From NCBI GenBank assembly GCA_013285855.1, contig JABDGW010000001.1:6424-70423 (forward strand): DNA of 64,000 bases, read 5' to 3'. The position numbers and the translations under genes were made by a program. Origin of the DNA: Bacteroidota bacterium. Lineage in GTDB: Bacteria; Bacteroidota; Bacteroidia; Chitinophagales; Chitinophagaceae. Positions 51,790 to 63,086 of the stretch are shown here, piece by piece. Each line of letters opens with the position of its first letter. Positions within the stretch are counted from its first letter, which is position 1. The notes below the pieces were generated by a model. That model made no database searches. It was not told the origin of the DNA and worked only from the letters and a program-made list of their open reading frames with translations.

Positions 51790-52031
51790 AAGATGCAGCT
51801 ACTAATAAATTTCCATAATTATTCCGGTAAATCGAGCCCTGCATTGCGAAAGTTTTCTATAAACTTCTTGCAACTGCAGTGCTTGCCATGCCGTTGATAA
51901 CACGGTATAGTTCCCCCTCTTTTAAAATGGTTTTGAGACATGTAGTTGTTTATACAACCATTTCAAAATTATATATCTTTATCACATCAGCAAATGATTA
52001 AATTACCTTTTGTGTTAAGATATGATCTTAC

Positions 52032-52832
52032 ATGCAGCAGCTTTCTTTAGCATATAAATCTTCCCATATAAATTATTATGTGTTTGGCAGCGGAGACGAA
52101 ATTTTATTTTGCCTGCACGGTTATGGCGAAGATGGAAGTTCTTTTGCTTTTCTTGAAAAAGAGCTTGGCAAAATGTATACTTTATATGCCATTGATTTTC
52201 CTTTTCATGGTACAACTGCATGGATTGAAAAGCAACCTTTTACCATGAATGATCTTATTGCAGTTTGGCATTTAATCCAGCAGGATCAAAACAAAAAAAT
52301 AACTGTGCTGGCATACAGCATGGGAGGCCGGGCGGCGTTGGATTTGCTGCAGCAAACTCCTGAAAAAATTAAATGTATTGCTTTGATTGCACCTGATGGA
52401 TTGCGCGTGAATTTCTGGTATTGGATAACTACGCAAACCGCTTTTGGAAATAAAGCTTTTGCACACACTATGAAAAATCCATACTGGTTTTTCTTTTTTT
52501 TGAATACTGTTGGCAAGCTTAAACTATATAATAAAAGCGTTATAAAATTTGTGCATTATTATTTAGATGATGCAGAACAAAGAATACAATTATATAAACG
52601 ATGGACCTGCATGCGCAAAATGAAACCCGATCTTTTTTTGATAAAAAAAATATGTGTTGAAAAAAATATTAAGCTGAATTTTTTATTCGGAAAATATGAC
52701 CGTATTATTTTAAGCAAACGTGCTGATATTTTTAAAAACGCAAAAAACATCAACATAAAAATTATTGAAGCAGGCCATCAACTGCTGAAAGAAAAATATA
52801 CAAAAGAGATTATAGCATTGCTGAATGAATGA
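52032..52832 (+). CDS. Alpha/beta hydrolase
   Basis: A 266-residue alpha/beta hydrolase. LFCLHGYGEDGSSF (near residue 27) gives the HG oxyanion motif, LAYSMGGRAALDLL near residue 95 carries the nucleophile Ser in GxSxG-like form (YSMGG), FGKYDRI near 222 the acid Asp and EAGHQLLKEKY near 245 the catalytic His. Substrate unknown. It is followed 18 bases later by a glycosyltransferase gene, which may share its transcript. Confidence 0.87.
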   Translation: MQQLSLAYKSSHINYYVFGSGDEILFCLHGYGEDGSSFAFLEKELGKMYTLYAIDFPFHGTTAWIEKQPFTMNDLIAVWHLIQQDQNKKITVLAYSMGGRAALDLLQQTPEKIKCIALIAPDGLRVNFWYWITTQTAFGNKAFAHTMKNPYWFFFFLNTVGKLKLYNKSVIKFVHYYLDDAEQRIQLYKRWTCMRKMKPDLFLIKKICVEKNIKLNFLFGKYDRIILSKRADIFKNAKNINIKIIEAGHQLLKEKYTKEIIALLNE

Positions 52833-52850
52833 TTCTGGTTTTCTTTGCTT

Positions 52851-53999
52851 ATGCAGCTGCTTATTTATTTCATCTATACTACTGCCGTATTGCTTTTCAT
52901 TTATTTATTATTGGTAAACACGTATTTATATTGGCTTAGTAAACTCAAACCCTTTCAACCTTTGCCTGGTGAGCCGGCAATAACATTTTCCATCATTATT
53001 CCTGCGCGCAATGAAGAAGAAAATATTAAAAGCTGCATACAATCTGTTCTCAATAATAATTATCCAAAAGATCTGTACGAAATAATTGTTGCAGATGATT
53101 TTTCAACAGATGCAACGCCTGAAATTGTTGCGCAACTGCAGGCGCAGTTTTCAAATATTAAATTAATCAGTTTAAAAAATATTATTACAGAGAATATCAA
53201 TTCTTATAAAAAAAGAGCCATAGAACTTGCCATTGCGCAAAGCAAATTTGAATGGATTATCACAACAGATGCAGATTGCATTGTTCCGCAAAACTGGTTA
53301 AGCTTGTTTGATGCATACCTTAAAAATAATGAACGTGTTTTTGTTGCAGCACCGGTAATGTTTCATTGCAACAATACATTTATATCCATTTTTCAATGCC
53401 TCGATTTTTTGAGTTTGCAGGGCATTACAGCGGCTTCTGTGTATGCAGGCGCGCACAGCATGTGCAACGGCGCAAATCTTGCTTATAAAAAAAATATTTT
53501 TTATGAAGTGGATGGATTTAAAAATACAGATCATATTGCGAGTGGTGACGATATGCTGCTGATGCATAAAATAAAAACAAAGTATCCTTTAAATATTGGT
53601 TATTTATTCACCAGCGATGCAATTGTTACTACAGCACCAATGCCCGATTGGAAAAGTTTTATAAATCAGCGCATACGCTGGGCAAGCAAAGCAACAAGCT
53701 ATAAAGACAAACGTGTTTTTTGGGTGTTGTTATTGGTTTATTTTACCAACCTGTTTTTATTTTTATTATTCATAGCGTGTTTATTTCAACCAAAATTATT
53801 TTTATTATGGTTGCTGTTTATTCTTACAAAAGCTTTATTTGAAATGCCATTTATGTACCGCGCAGCAAAATTTTTTTCGCTGCAAAGGCTAATGCTGTGG
53901 TTTGTATTAATGCAGCCTTTTCATATTTTGTACACGATCGTTTCCGGTTTGCTTGGCAGGGTGGGAAAATATAAATGGAAAGGAAGAACAGTGAAATAA
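52851..53999 (+). CDS. Family 2 glycosyltransferase, membrane-anchored
   Basis: A 382-residue GT-A enzyme. An N-terminal helix anchors it, followed by FSIIIPARNEEENIKSCIQS and VADDFSTDATPE. The DxD-like TDADC lies near residue 143 and the acceptor motif QRIRWASKA near residue 271. Three C-terminal membrane helices follow. Enzymes of this layout extend glycan or lipid-linked saccharides. I start at ATG 52851; a TTG two codons earlier is open. Donor and acceptor unknown. Confidence 0.88.
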   Translation: MQLLIYFIYTTAVLLFIYLLLVNTYLYWLSKLKPFQPLPGEPAITFSIIIPARNEEENIKSCIQSVLNNNYPKDLYEIIVADDFSTDATPEIVAQLQAQFSNIKLISLKNIITENINSYKKRAIELAIAQSKFEWIITTDADCIVPQNWLSLFDAYLKNNERVFVAAPVMFHCNNTFISIFQCLDFLSLQGITAASVYAGAHSMCNGANLAYKKNIFYEVDGFKNTDHIASGDDMLLMHKIKTKYPLNIGYLFTSDAIVTTAPMPDWKSFINQRIRWASKATSYKDKRVFWVLLLVYFTNLFLFLLFIACLFQPKLFLLWLLFILTKALFEMPFMYRAAKFFSLQRLMLWFVLMQPFHILYTIVSGLLGRVGKYKWKGRTVK

Positions 54000-54021
54000 C
54001 AGCGTTATAGAAAACTCAAAA

Positions 54022-54054
54022 TTTTGCAGTCAATAATTTGCCGCCCTATCTTTG
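54022..54054 (+). promoter_or_regulatory. guaB promoter, nearly overlapping the start codon
   Basis: -33 TTTTG at 54022-54026 and perfect -7 TATCTTTG at 54047-54054, 20 bases apart. The guaB ATG at 54058 follows 3 bases later, so the transcript must begin at or within a base or two of the start codon and would be leaderless. Confidence 0.7.
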
Positions 54055-54057
54055 CAC

Positions 54058-55545
54058 ATGGCAACAATAAATAGTTCTTCAAAAGATACCCGTTTTTTTG
54101 GTGAAGGTTTAACCTTTGATGATGTTCTCTTAACTCCCGCTTACAGCGAGGTTCTTCCACGGGAAACAGATATTTCCACACGGCTTACAAAAACTTTAAA
54201 GCTAAATATTCCAATGCTGTCTGCAGCTATGGATACAGTTACAGAAGCAAGCCTTGCTATGGCATTAGCCAGGGAAGGAGGCCTTGGTATTCTTCATAAA
54301 AACATGACGATTGAACAACAGGCGGAGCAGGTAAGAAAAGTAAAACGCAGTGAAAGCGGGCTCATCATTGATCCTATTACCTTACTGGCTGATGCAACCA
54401 TTGGCGATGCATTGAGATTAATGAAAGAAAATAAAATCGGCGGTATTCCTATTGTTGATAAAAGCAATATTCTTGTCGGCATTCTTACCAATCGCGACCT
54501 GCGTTTTGAAACGGATAAAAAGAAAAAAGTAAGCGAGGCGATGACAAAAGAAAATTTGATTACTGCGCCTGACGGAACTGATCTTAAAAAAGCAGAGAAA
54601 ATTCTGCATCAATATAAAATTGAAAAATTGCCGGTAGTAAATAAATCAGGCAAGCTTACAGGTCTTATCACTTATCGCGATATACTTCAAATAAGAAATT
54701 ATCCAAATGCTATTAAAGATGAATTTGGAAGATTAATTGTTGGCGCAGCACTTGGCATAACAAAAGATATTAATGAACGTGCTACTGCATTAATGCATGT
54801 TGGCGTTGATGTAGTAACATTAGATAGTGCGCATGGACACAGCAAAGGCGTTATATCAGCATTAAAATCATTAAAGAAAAATTTCAAAAACCTGCAAGTT
54901 ATTGCAGGAAATATTGGAACTGCAGCCGGCGCAAAGGCTTTGGCAAATGCAGGCGCAGATGCAGTTAAAGTTGGTATCGGTCCCGGCTCTATTTGTACTA
55001 CAAGAATTGTTGCAGGCACAGGCGTGCCGCAGTTAACAGCAATTATAGAAGCGGCGAATGCATTAAAATCTTCAGGCATACCGGTAATTGCAGATGGTGG
55101 TATTCGTTATACAGGTGATATGGTAAAAGCACTGGCTGCAGGTGCAGATACTGTAATGATGGGAAGTGTGTTTGCGGGAACCGAAGAAAGTCCGGGTGAA
55201 ACTATTATTTATGAAGGAAGAAAGTTTAAGGAATACCGCGGCATGGGAAGTATTGCTGCGATGGCACAAGGTAGCAGCGACCGCTATTTCCAGGATGTAG
55301 AAGATGATATAAAGAAATTTGTTCCTGAAGGCATTGAAGGCCGTGTTGCCTATAAAGGTTTTTTAAGTGAAGTAGTTGCTCAATTTACCGGTGGCTTGCG
55401 TGCAGGTATGGGTTATTGCGGTGCTAAAACAATCACCGATTTGCAGAATGCAACCTTTGTAAAAATTACCAATGCAGGCATGCGCGAAAGTCATGCGCAT
55501 GATATTGAGATAACAAGAGAAGCGCCTAATTACAGCAGGAATTAA
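54058..55545 (+). CDS. guaB: Inosine-5'-monophosphate dehydrogenase
   Basis: A 495-residue IMPDH that oxidises IMP to XMP in guanine nucleotide synthesis. The barrel opens [15 protein letters not shown] and two CBS domains occupy residues about 95-215. The catalytic loop [19 protein letters not shown] near residue 305 holds the active-site Cys, and [14 protein letters not shown] follows. I start at ATG 54058 ([10 protein letters not shown]), next to the promoter. A reading from 54052 would begin inside the -7 element. Confidence 0.96.
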   Translation: MATINSSSKDTRFFGEGLTFDDVLLTPAYSEVLPRETDISTRLTKTLKLNIPMLSAAMDTVTEASLAMALAREGGLGILHKNMTIEQQAEQVRKVKRSESGLIIDPITLLADATIGDALRLMKENKIGGIPIVDKSNILVGILTNRDLRFETDKKKKVSEAMTKENLITAPDGTDLKKAEKILHQYKIEKLPVVNKSGKLTGLITYRDILQIRNYPNAIKDEFGRLIVGAALGITKDINERATALMHVGVDVVTLDSAHGHSKGVISALKSLKKNFKNLQVIAGNIGTAAGAKALANAGADAVKVGIGPGSICTTRIVAGTGVPQLTAIIEAANALKSSGIPVIADGGIRYTGDMVKALAAGADTVMMGSVFAGTEESPGETIIYEGRKFKEYRGMGSIAAMAQGSSDRYFQDVEDDIKKFVPEGIEGRVAYKGFLSEVVAQFTGGLRAGMGYCGAKTITDLQNATFVKITNAGMRESHAHDIEITREAPNYSRN

Positions 55546-55548
55546 TTT

Positions 55549-55631
55549 AAAAGTCAAAATTAAAAACTAAAAAAGACAGCTTGAATGTTAAAAACTTTCC
55601 AGAATTGAAGCCTCCAAAAGTTTTGACTTTT
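55549..55631. repeat. AAAAGTCAAAA / TTTTGACTTTT inverted repeat
   Basis: Perfect 11-base arms at 55549-55559 and 55621-55631, with further related AT-rich words nearby, between the convergent guaB and pyrG genes. It may terminate both. It belongs to the same class of phrase-like repeats seen elsewhere in the window. Confidence 0.65.
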
Positions 55632-55651
55632 TACTTTTAAATTTTTACTTT

Positions 55652-57781
<2,130 letters not shown>

Positions 57782-58711
57782 ATGAAAATTACTGTTGTAG
57801 GCGCCGGGGCAGTTGGTGCAACCTGTGCTGATAACATTATGCGCAGGGAATTAGCGCATGAAGTTGTATTGCTTGACATTAAAGAAGGCCTTGCCGAAGG
57901 GAAAGCACAGGACATGATGCAAACCGCAACATTGCTTGGCTTTGATACACGCATCAGCGGAAGCACAAATGATTATGCAAAAACCGCCAACAGCGATGTG
58001 GTGGTTATTACATCAGGCTTGCCGCGCAAACCCGGCATGACGCGTGAAGAATTGATTGGCACCAATGCGGGTATTGTAAAAGGTGTTGTTGAAAATATTT
58101 TAAAGCATTCACCGGATGTAATTATCATCATCATCAGCAACCCGATGGATACAATGACGTACCTCGCACTTACATCAAGCAAGCTGCCAAAGAACCGCAT
58201 AATTGGTATGGGTGGAATCCTGGATAGTGCACGTTTTAAATATCAACTCAGCCAGCATTTGAATTGCAGCCCTGCAGACCTGAATGCAATTGTTGTTGGC
58301 GGCCATGGCGATACTACAATGATACCTTTAATAAGCAAAGCAACATGGAACAGCCTGCCTGTTACCAAATTTTTAAGCGAAGAACAGCAAAAACAAATTG
58401 TAAACGACACAATGGTTGGCGGTGCAACACTTACCAAGTTAATCGGCACTTCTGCATGGTATGCGCCCGGCGCCGCCGGAGCAGCTTTAGTGGAAGCTAT
58501 TGTACGTGATGAGAAAAAATTATTTACCTGCTGTGTGTTTGTTGATGGAGAATATGGTCAAAAAGATATTTGCATGGGAGTACCTGTTGTAATTGGCAAA
58601 AGCGGCTGGGAAAAAATTGTTGAAGTTGAATTGAATGAAGAAGAAAAAGCTGCATTTGCTAAAAGTGCAGATGCCGTAAGAAGCATGAATGATGTGTTGA
58701 AGACGTTGTAA
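57782..58711 (+). CDS. mdh: Malate dehydrogenase
   Basis: A 309-residue LDH/MDH-family enzyme. ITVVGAGAVGATCADNIMRR is the NAD-binding loop, GLPRKPGMTREEL holds the malate-specific Arg (residues 80-90), and IVVGGHGDTTMIPL carries the catalytic His near residue 175. Length and features fit type 3 MDH of the TCA cycle. It has a long leader with a hairpin and ends in a strong terminator. Confidence 0.95.
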   Translation: MKITVVGAGAVGATCADNIMRRELAHEVVLLDIKEGLAEGKAQDMMQTATLLGFDTRISGSTNDYAKTANSDVVVITSGLPRKPGMTREELIGTNAGIVKGVVENILKHSPDVIIIIISNPMDTMTYLALTSSKLPKNRIIGMGGILDSARFKYQLSQHLNCSPADLNAIVVGGHGDTTMIPLISKATWNSLPVTKFLSEEQQKQIVNDTMVGGATLTKLIGTSAWYAPGAAGAALVEAIVRDEKKLFTCCVFVDGEYGQKDICMGVPVVIGKSGWEKIVEVELNEEEKAAFAKSADAVRSMNDVLKTL

Positions 58712-58730
58712 GAAAATATTTCTATTTAGT

Positions 58731-58760
58731 AAAGCTGCACTGCAATGTGCGGCTTTTTTA
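58731..58760 (+). terminator. Rho-independent terminator of mdh
   Basis: AAAGCTGCAC (58731-58740) pairs with GTGCGGCTTT (58747-58756), one T-G wobble, followed by T. It overlaps the 5' end of the longest possible reading of the next gene, so that longer start is unlikely. Confidence 0.8.
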
Positions 58761-58800
58761 TTTAATAAATACATGGCACATTTTTTTCGCCATCAATTGC

Positions 58801-59325
58801 ATGCTAAGCAAAGTAAAAATATTGGGCCACGCATTGCATCCAATGCTCATCCCCTTTCCCATCGCATTTAATACAGCAACAATGGTTTGTTGTATTGTAT
58901 ATGCAACTACCGGCAATATATTCTGGTTTCACGTAGCTTTTGTGGCCAACTGCGCTGCTATTATACTATCTGCGGTTGCCATGTTGCCCGGTTTAATTGA
59001 CTGGCTTTCTATTCCATCTTTAAGCGATGCAAAATCAACCGGTTTAAAACACATGGTAGCGAATATTTTTTCTCTTGGATTTTTTACAGCCAATGCAGCC
59101 GTTATGTTCACTGAATTTGATAATGCGCATCCTCCGGCAACATCGCATATTATGATGACGGTGTTTGGTTTTTTGGTGATGTTGTATGCAGGTTTCCAGG
59201 GATGGTCGCTTGTGCAAACGCATCATATAGGTGTTGATATGAATGCCAATGAAGATGTACCTGCACAGGAAGAAATAGAAGAAAATGCAAGTGCGATTTT
59301 TACAAATACTGCCGAAAAAAAGTAA
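58801..59325 (+). CDS. DUF2231-family membrane protein
   Basis: A 174-residue protein with four membrane helices. LGHALHPMLIPFPIAFN at the start is the DUF2231 signature (GHPLHPML-type). The C-terminal tail is acidic. I use ATG 58801 because the frame before it lies in the mdh terminator. Function unknown; the family is thought to consist of small membrane proteins, some redox-linked. Confidence 0.82.
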   Translation: MLSKVKILGHALHPMLIPFPIAFNTATMVCCIVYATTGNIFWFHVAFVANCAAIILSAVAMLPGLIDWLSIPSLSDAKSTGLKHMVANIFSLGFFTANAAVMFTEFDNAHPPATSHIMMTVFGFLVMLYAGFQGWSLVQTHHIGVDMNANEDVPAQEEIEENASAIFTNTAEKK

Positions 59326-59832
59326 TGCTTGGTTGCCAACGCCCTATTGAATTTAGATGAAGTAGTGACGAAGAATTAGTTGGGGCTGTGAACAGTTCAT
59401 CATTACGAAGACGAATCAACATTGTGACCGTCATTCCCGACGCCGATCGGGAAATGCGAAGCATTCATCGAGACCATTAAAAAATAATTGAGCTGCGAGA
59501 TAATCTCCTAATTACGAAAACGAATCAATCTCTTACTTACAACATACAACCTAAAACTTATAACTTGATTTATTTGGGACTCTTATCGTTCGTCCCTTTA
59601 TTCAACTACAGTTCCCGCTTTACGTTTCTACTCCGCCACAAAAGCCATGCACAAAACCTTCAGCGGGGTATCCACTTCAATCGGGCAGCCTTTGAGCGAT
59701 AAAAATTCTACAGCACAAATATTCATTACGTTGCACATTTTGCTTACATATTTATCTGGCTGTTTTTAGTAAGTGTTGCTAGGGTGAGTAAAGGCATTTA
59801 TATTTACAATCACTTCAACCAAAACGATAATA
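59326..59832. other. Repeat-rich intergenic region before the PHP-ATPase gene
   Basis: 507 bases with no gene. It contains a hairpin TTCCCGA-CGCCGA-TCGGGAA at 59434-59453, a word ATTACGAARACGAATCAA present twice (near 59402 and 59512), and a run of AACTTATAACTT-type phrases near 59545-59567. No promoter box is perfect. The mosaic of short repeats suggests a site of insertions next to an accessory gene. Confidence 0.5.
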
Positions 59833-62805
59833 ATGCTATATACCGAATTTAATAGAGGGTCAGAATGGAGAAAATGGGATTTACATGTCCACACACCTCT
59901 TTCTTATCATCAGGCTTTTCCCAATTGGGATGACTACATCAAAGAACTTAAAGAGAAATCTGTCGACCATGGAATCGAAGTAATGGGGGTTACGGATTAT
60001 TTTTCAACAGATGGATATGAAAAGCTTTTAGAAGAGTGCGAACCTGACTTTAAGGATACAAACCCGCGAATAAAGCTTTCAAACGGACAGAGCTTGTTCT
60101 TAATACCTATCGTTGAATTACGCCTTGATAATTTTACAGATGATTCAAGTTCTGTAAACATTCACATAGCCTTTTCTCCAGAAATTCTACCATCAACAAT
60201 TAAAGACAGTTTTTTAGAAAAGCTTGATATTACGTATCAAGGCAAAACTTTACAATGTAAGGAAAGTGATCTAATTAAAATTGGTCATGCTGAAGAGAAT
60301 AACGGTTCTTTCAATGTAAATCTAAATATCTCAAGTCTTAATGACACTCAGAAGAAGCAGTTAATAAGAAAAGCCCAGAGTATAATCACTTTTTCAAGTT
60401 CATCATTTGAGGACAAACTTTATAGTTTCGAAAAAACTCTTGAAGATGCGGGCATTCATAAAAACAGCTATTTAATTTTGATAGCAAATAAAGGTCATGG
60501 CGGCTTAGATGGTTTTAAATGGGTTGATTCGTCTAGAAATATTTCAAGAGCTGGAATAATCCGTCAAAATTTATTACATCTTTCTGACATATGCTTCTCA
60601 AACAACACTGACGATATCAAATTCCTTTGTGGCGAAAAACCAGGTACATCAAAACAGGAAATAATTTCAAGATTTAGATCAATTAAGCCGTGTATTTGGG
60701 GATCTGATGCTCACGATGTAAAAAACTTATTTTCACCTTCTAATGGAGCGACCAAGGATTATACCTGGATTAAGGCTGATCCAACATTTGAAGGCTTGAG
60801 ACAAACACTGTTTGAACCAAACGACAGAGTGAAAATTCAGACCTTGAAGCCAGATGTCAAAAATGAGCGATACATAATATCTGAATTACAATTTAATGAT
60901 AAAGACGAGTTGTTTGGGAGCCAAACTATAGCGTTAAATGAAAATTTGAATGCTATTATTGGAGGTAAATCATCCGGAAAATCACTGCTCTTATACACAG
61001 CAGCGAAGAGCATTGACCCCGAACAAGTGAAACACACTTCTGAGCGTCTAAAATTTGACGGCTATCAATTTGAGAAGTCTTTTGAATTTGAAGTCATTTG
61101 GAAGAATGGAGATCGGGATAATTTTAATGATCCGCTTAACAAACAGCATGCGATTACTTATATACCACAACTTTACATTAATTATTTGGTTGAAAGAGAT
61201 AATAAAGAAGATTTAAACAGTCTAATAAGAAGCATATTACTTCAAGATTCAGACTTTAAACAATTTTACGAAGCGCAAGCAAATACTATTCGAGATTTGA
61301 ATAATGAAATAGAACAAATACTTTCCAATTATTTACAGACACGAGTAAAATATAATGATCTACTTCAAAAATTAAAGCAAGTTGGCAAATCCGATGCAAT
61401 TGATAAAGGAATCTCTGCGATAAAAACTGAGATTCAAAAGGGTCAAAAGGCAGTAAATTTTTCGGCTAGTGAATCTGAAGAATATAATAAACTAGCAAAA
61501 GAAAATTCCGAATTAAAATCTTCCAACTCCAATTTAAGTAAACAGAAAAGCGTATTAGAGAAAATAGTAAGTCAAGTTGAATTCCATCAAAAATCTCTCT
61601 TCGGAGAAAAAGAATCTGGAGATAGTTATTACATAAAAGGAGAAGTGAATAAAATTCTTGATGAACTAACCGAAATCCCAGATTATATATCACAAATTAT
61701 TACGAAGCTTTCAGCTGATTATCAAAACATGATAACTAATCTCAAAACGGAAATTCGAACTAGTAATAATGACCAAAACATCAAAACTATAAATGACAGA
61801 TTAAAAGAAATTGAAGGATTGCTGAAACCATATTTAGATAAATTAGCTGGTCAACAAGAACTTAAAAAGTTAACGGAACGCCTAGATAACGAATTACAAA
61901 AAAAAGAGCAAGCACTCAATCTTGAAAAGCAATTAGCAACTGTCAAATACGATTATGATAATTTGCGACAACGAACGTCCGAGCTTCTAAATAAAAGATT
62001 AGGCATTTATAAGACAGTAATCAATAAAATAAATACTTCAAAAAATAACATTGCGCAAGGTATCACTTTGACCTCTCGACTAATCTATAAAAGAAGCAAT
62101 TTTGATTTTTATGATCAGGCTAACAAAGTCGCAATACCGAGAGATCATTATTTCAATACTTTATTTGAAGGTGATCTCGTTAAATACGATTTAATATCTC
62201 CATTATATTCCCAATTTTTAAGGGTAAGTGATGGCAAATTGTTAGTGGGTGACAAAGAGCAAATTCCTTTAAGGCAAGGAGTTCTATTAGAAGAAGTGTT
62301 GAAAGGTTTAATCAAAGACAACTTCGAGATAGATTATACTGTCAAATATAAATCTGATGATCTTTTGAGTATGTCACCAGGAAAAAAAGGAACAGTGCTA
62401 TTGATCTTATTTTTACAAATAAGTTCTTCAGAATACCCTATATTAATCGACCAGCCAGAAGATAATCTTGATAACAGAACTATATATGACTTGCTTTGTC
62501 AAATAATAAAAGAAAAAAAGAAAGAAAGACAAATAATTATCGTATCACATAACGCTAATCTTGTAGTTGCAACAGATACCGAAAATATCATTGTTGCAAA
62601 TCAAGAAGGACAAGAATCACCAATCAAAGAAGGGCACTTTCGATTTGAATATGTAAACGGTTCTTTAGAGCACACCTTTGAAAGAAACGATAGTGGTTTA
62701 ACTATACTGGAACAAAAGGGCATAAGAGAACATGTTTGTGATATTCTAGAAGGTGGCAATGAAGCTTTCAAACAGCGAGAATATAAGTATTCTATAAAGG
62801 ATTGA
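59833..62805 (+). CDS. PHP-domain AAA/SMC-like ATPase (TrlF/Ppl type), probable defence gene
   Basis: A 990-residue protein. The N-terminal PHP phosphoesterase shows DLHVHT at 16-21, GVTDYF at 52-57 (Tyr where His is usual) and GSDAHD with D292. An ABC/SMC-type ATPase follows: Walker A GGKSSGKS at 377-384, a long coiled coil (about residues 480-740), signature LSMSPGKKG at 845-853, Walker B with D873 in ILIDQPEDN and an H-loop VSHNAN. This fusion matches the TrlF-type ATPases and resembles the Ppl anti-phage system. It stands alone among repeats and reads less like its neighbours in codon use. The defence role is inferred. Confidence 0.8.
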   Translation: MLYTEFNRGSEWRKWDLHVHTPLSYHQAFPNWDDYIKELKEKSVDHGIEVMGVTDYFSTDGYEKLLEECEPDFKDTNPRIKLSNGQSLFLIPIVELRLDNFTDDSSSVNIHIAFSPEILPSTIKDSFLEKLDITYQGKTLQCKESDLIKIGHAEENNGSFNVNLNISSLNDTQKKQLIRKAQSIITFSSSSFEDKLYSFEKTLEDAGIHKNSYLILIANKGHGGLDGFKWVDSSRNISRAGIIRQNLLHLSDICFSNNTDDIKFLCGEKPGTSKQEIISRFRSIKPCIWGSDAHDVKNLFSPSNGATKDYTWIKADPTFEGLRQTLFEPNDRVKIQTLKPDVKNERYIISELQFNDKDELFGSQTIALNENLNAIIGGKSSGKSLLLYTAAKSIDPEQVKHTSERLKFDGYQFEKSFEFEVIWKNGDRDNFNDPLNKQHAITYIPQLYINYLVERDNKEDLNSLIRSILLQDSDFKQFYEAQANTIRDLNNEIEQILSNYLQTRVKYNDLLQKLKQVGKSDAIDKGISAIKTEIQKGQKAVNFSASESEEYNKLAKENSELKSSNSNLSKQKSVLEKIVSQVEFHQKSLFGEKESGDSYYIKGEVNKILDELTEIPDYISQIITKLSADYQNMITNLKTEIRTSNNDQNIKTINDRLKEIEGLLKPYLDKLAGQQELKKLTERLDNELQKKEQALNLEKQLATVKYDYDNLRQRTSELLNKRLGIYKTVINKINTSKNNIAQGITLTSRLIYKRSNFDFYDQANKVAIPRDHYFNTLFEGDLVKYDLISPLYSQFLRVSDGKLLVGDKEQIPLRQGVLLEEVLKGLIKDNFEIDYTVKYKSDDLLSMSPGKKGTVLLILFLQISSSEYPILIDQPEDNLDNRTIYDLLCQIIKEKKKERQIIIVSHNANLVVATDTENIIVANQEGQESPIKEGHFRFEYVNGSLEHTFERNDSGLTILEQKGIREHVCDILEGGNEAFKQREYKYSIKD

Positions 62806-63074
62806 TGATTATAAACAAGATTATACCCATAGATAACAATGAATACTTCTTTAAATAATCATCTCAATCGTAGTGCATTTAACATTGAAATATCCCAGCT
62901 CTCCGTAGAATGCCCGTTGCTCTCCGTATGTCTTCGACTACGGAGGCAAATGAAAAGCCAGATTGCATCTGGAGTTAGAATACAGAACATTAAATGAAGA
63001 AATCCGTAGTTGCAAACTGCGTAATGATATATCTGATCTCAAGGGTTTACCGGTTAAAAATCAATTGCTGTTCT

Positions 63075-63082
63075 TACTTTTG
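63075..63082 (+). promoter_or_regulatory. -7 element of the aspartyl-protease-like gene (TACTTTTG)
   Basis: A perfect TAnnTTTG box 4 bases before the ATG at 63087, again giving a near-leaderless transcript. Confidence 0.6.
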
Positions 63083-63086
63083 TAAT

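Noticed and set aside
58747-58800. 18-residue N-terminal extension of the DUF2231 protein
   Set aside because: It begins inside the mdh terminator; the ATG at 58801 matches the family start.
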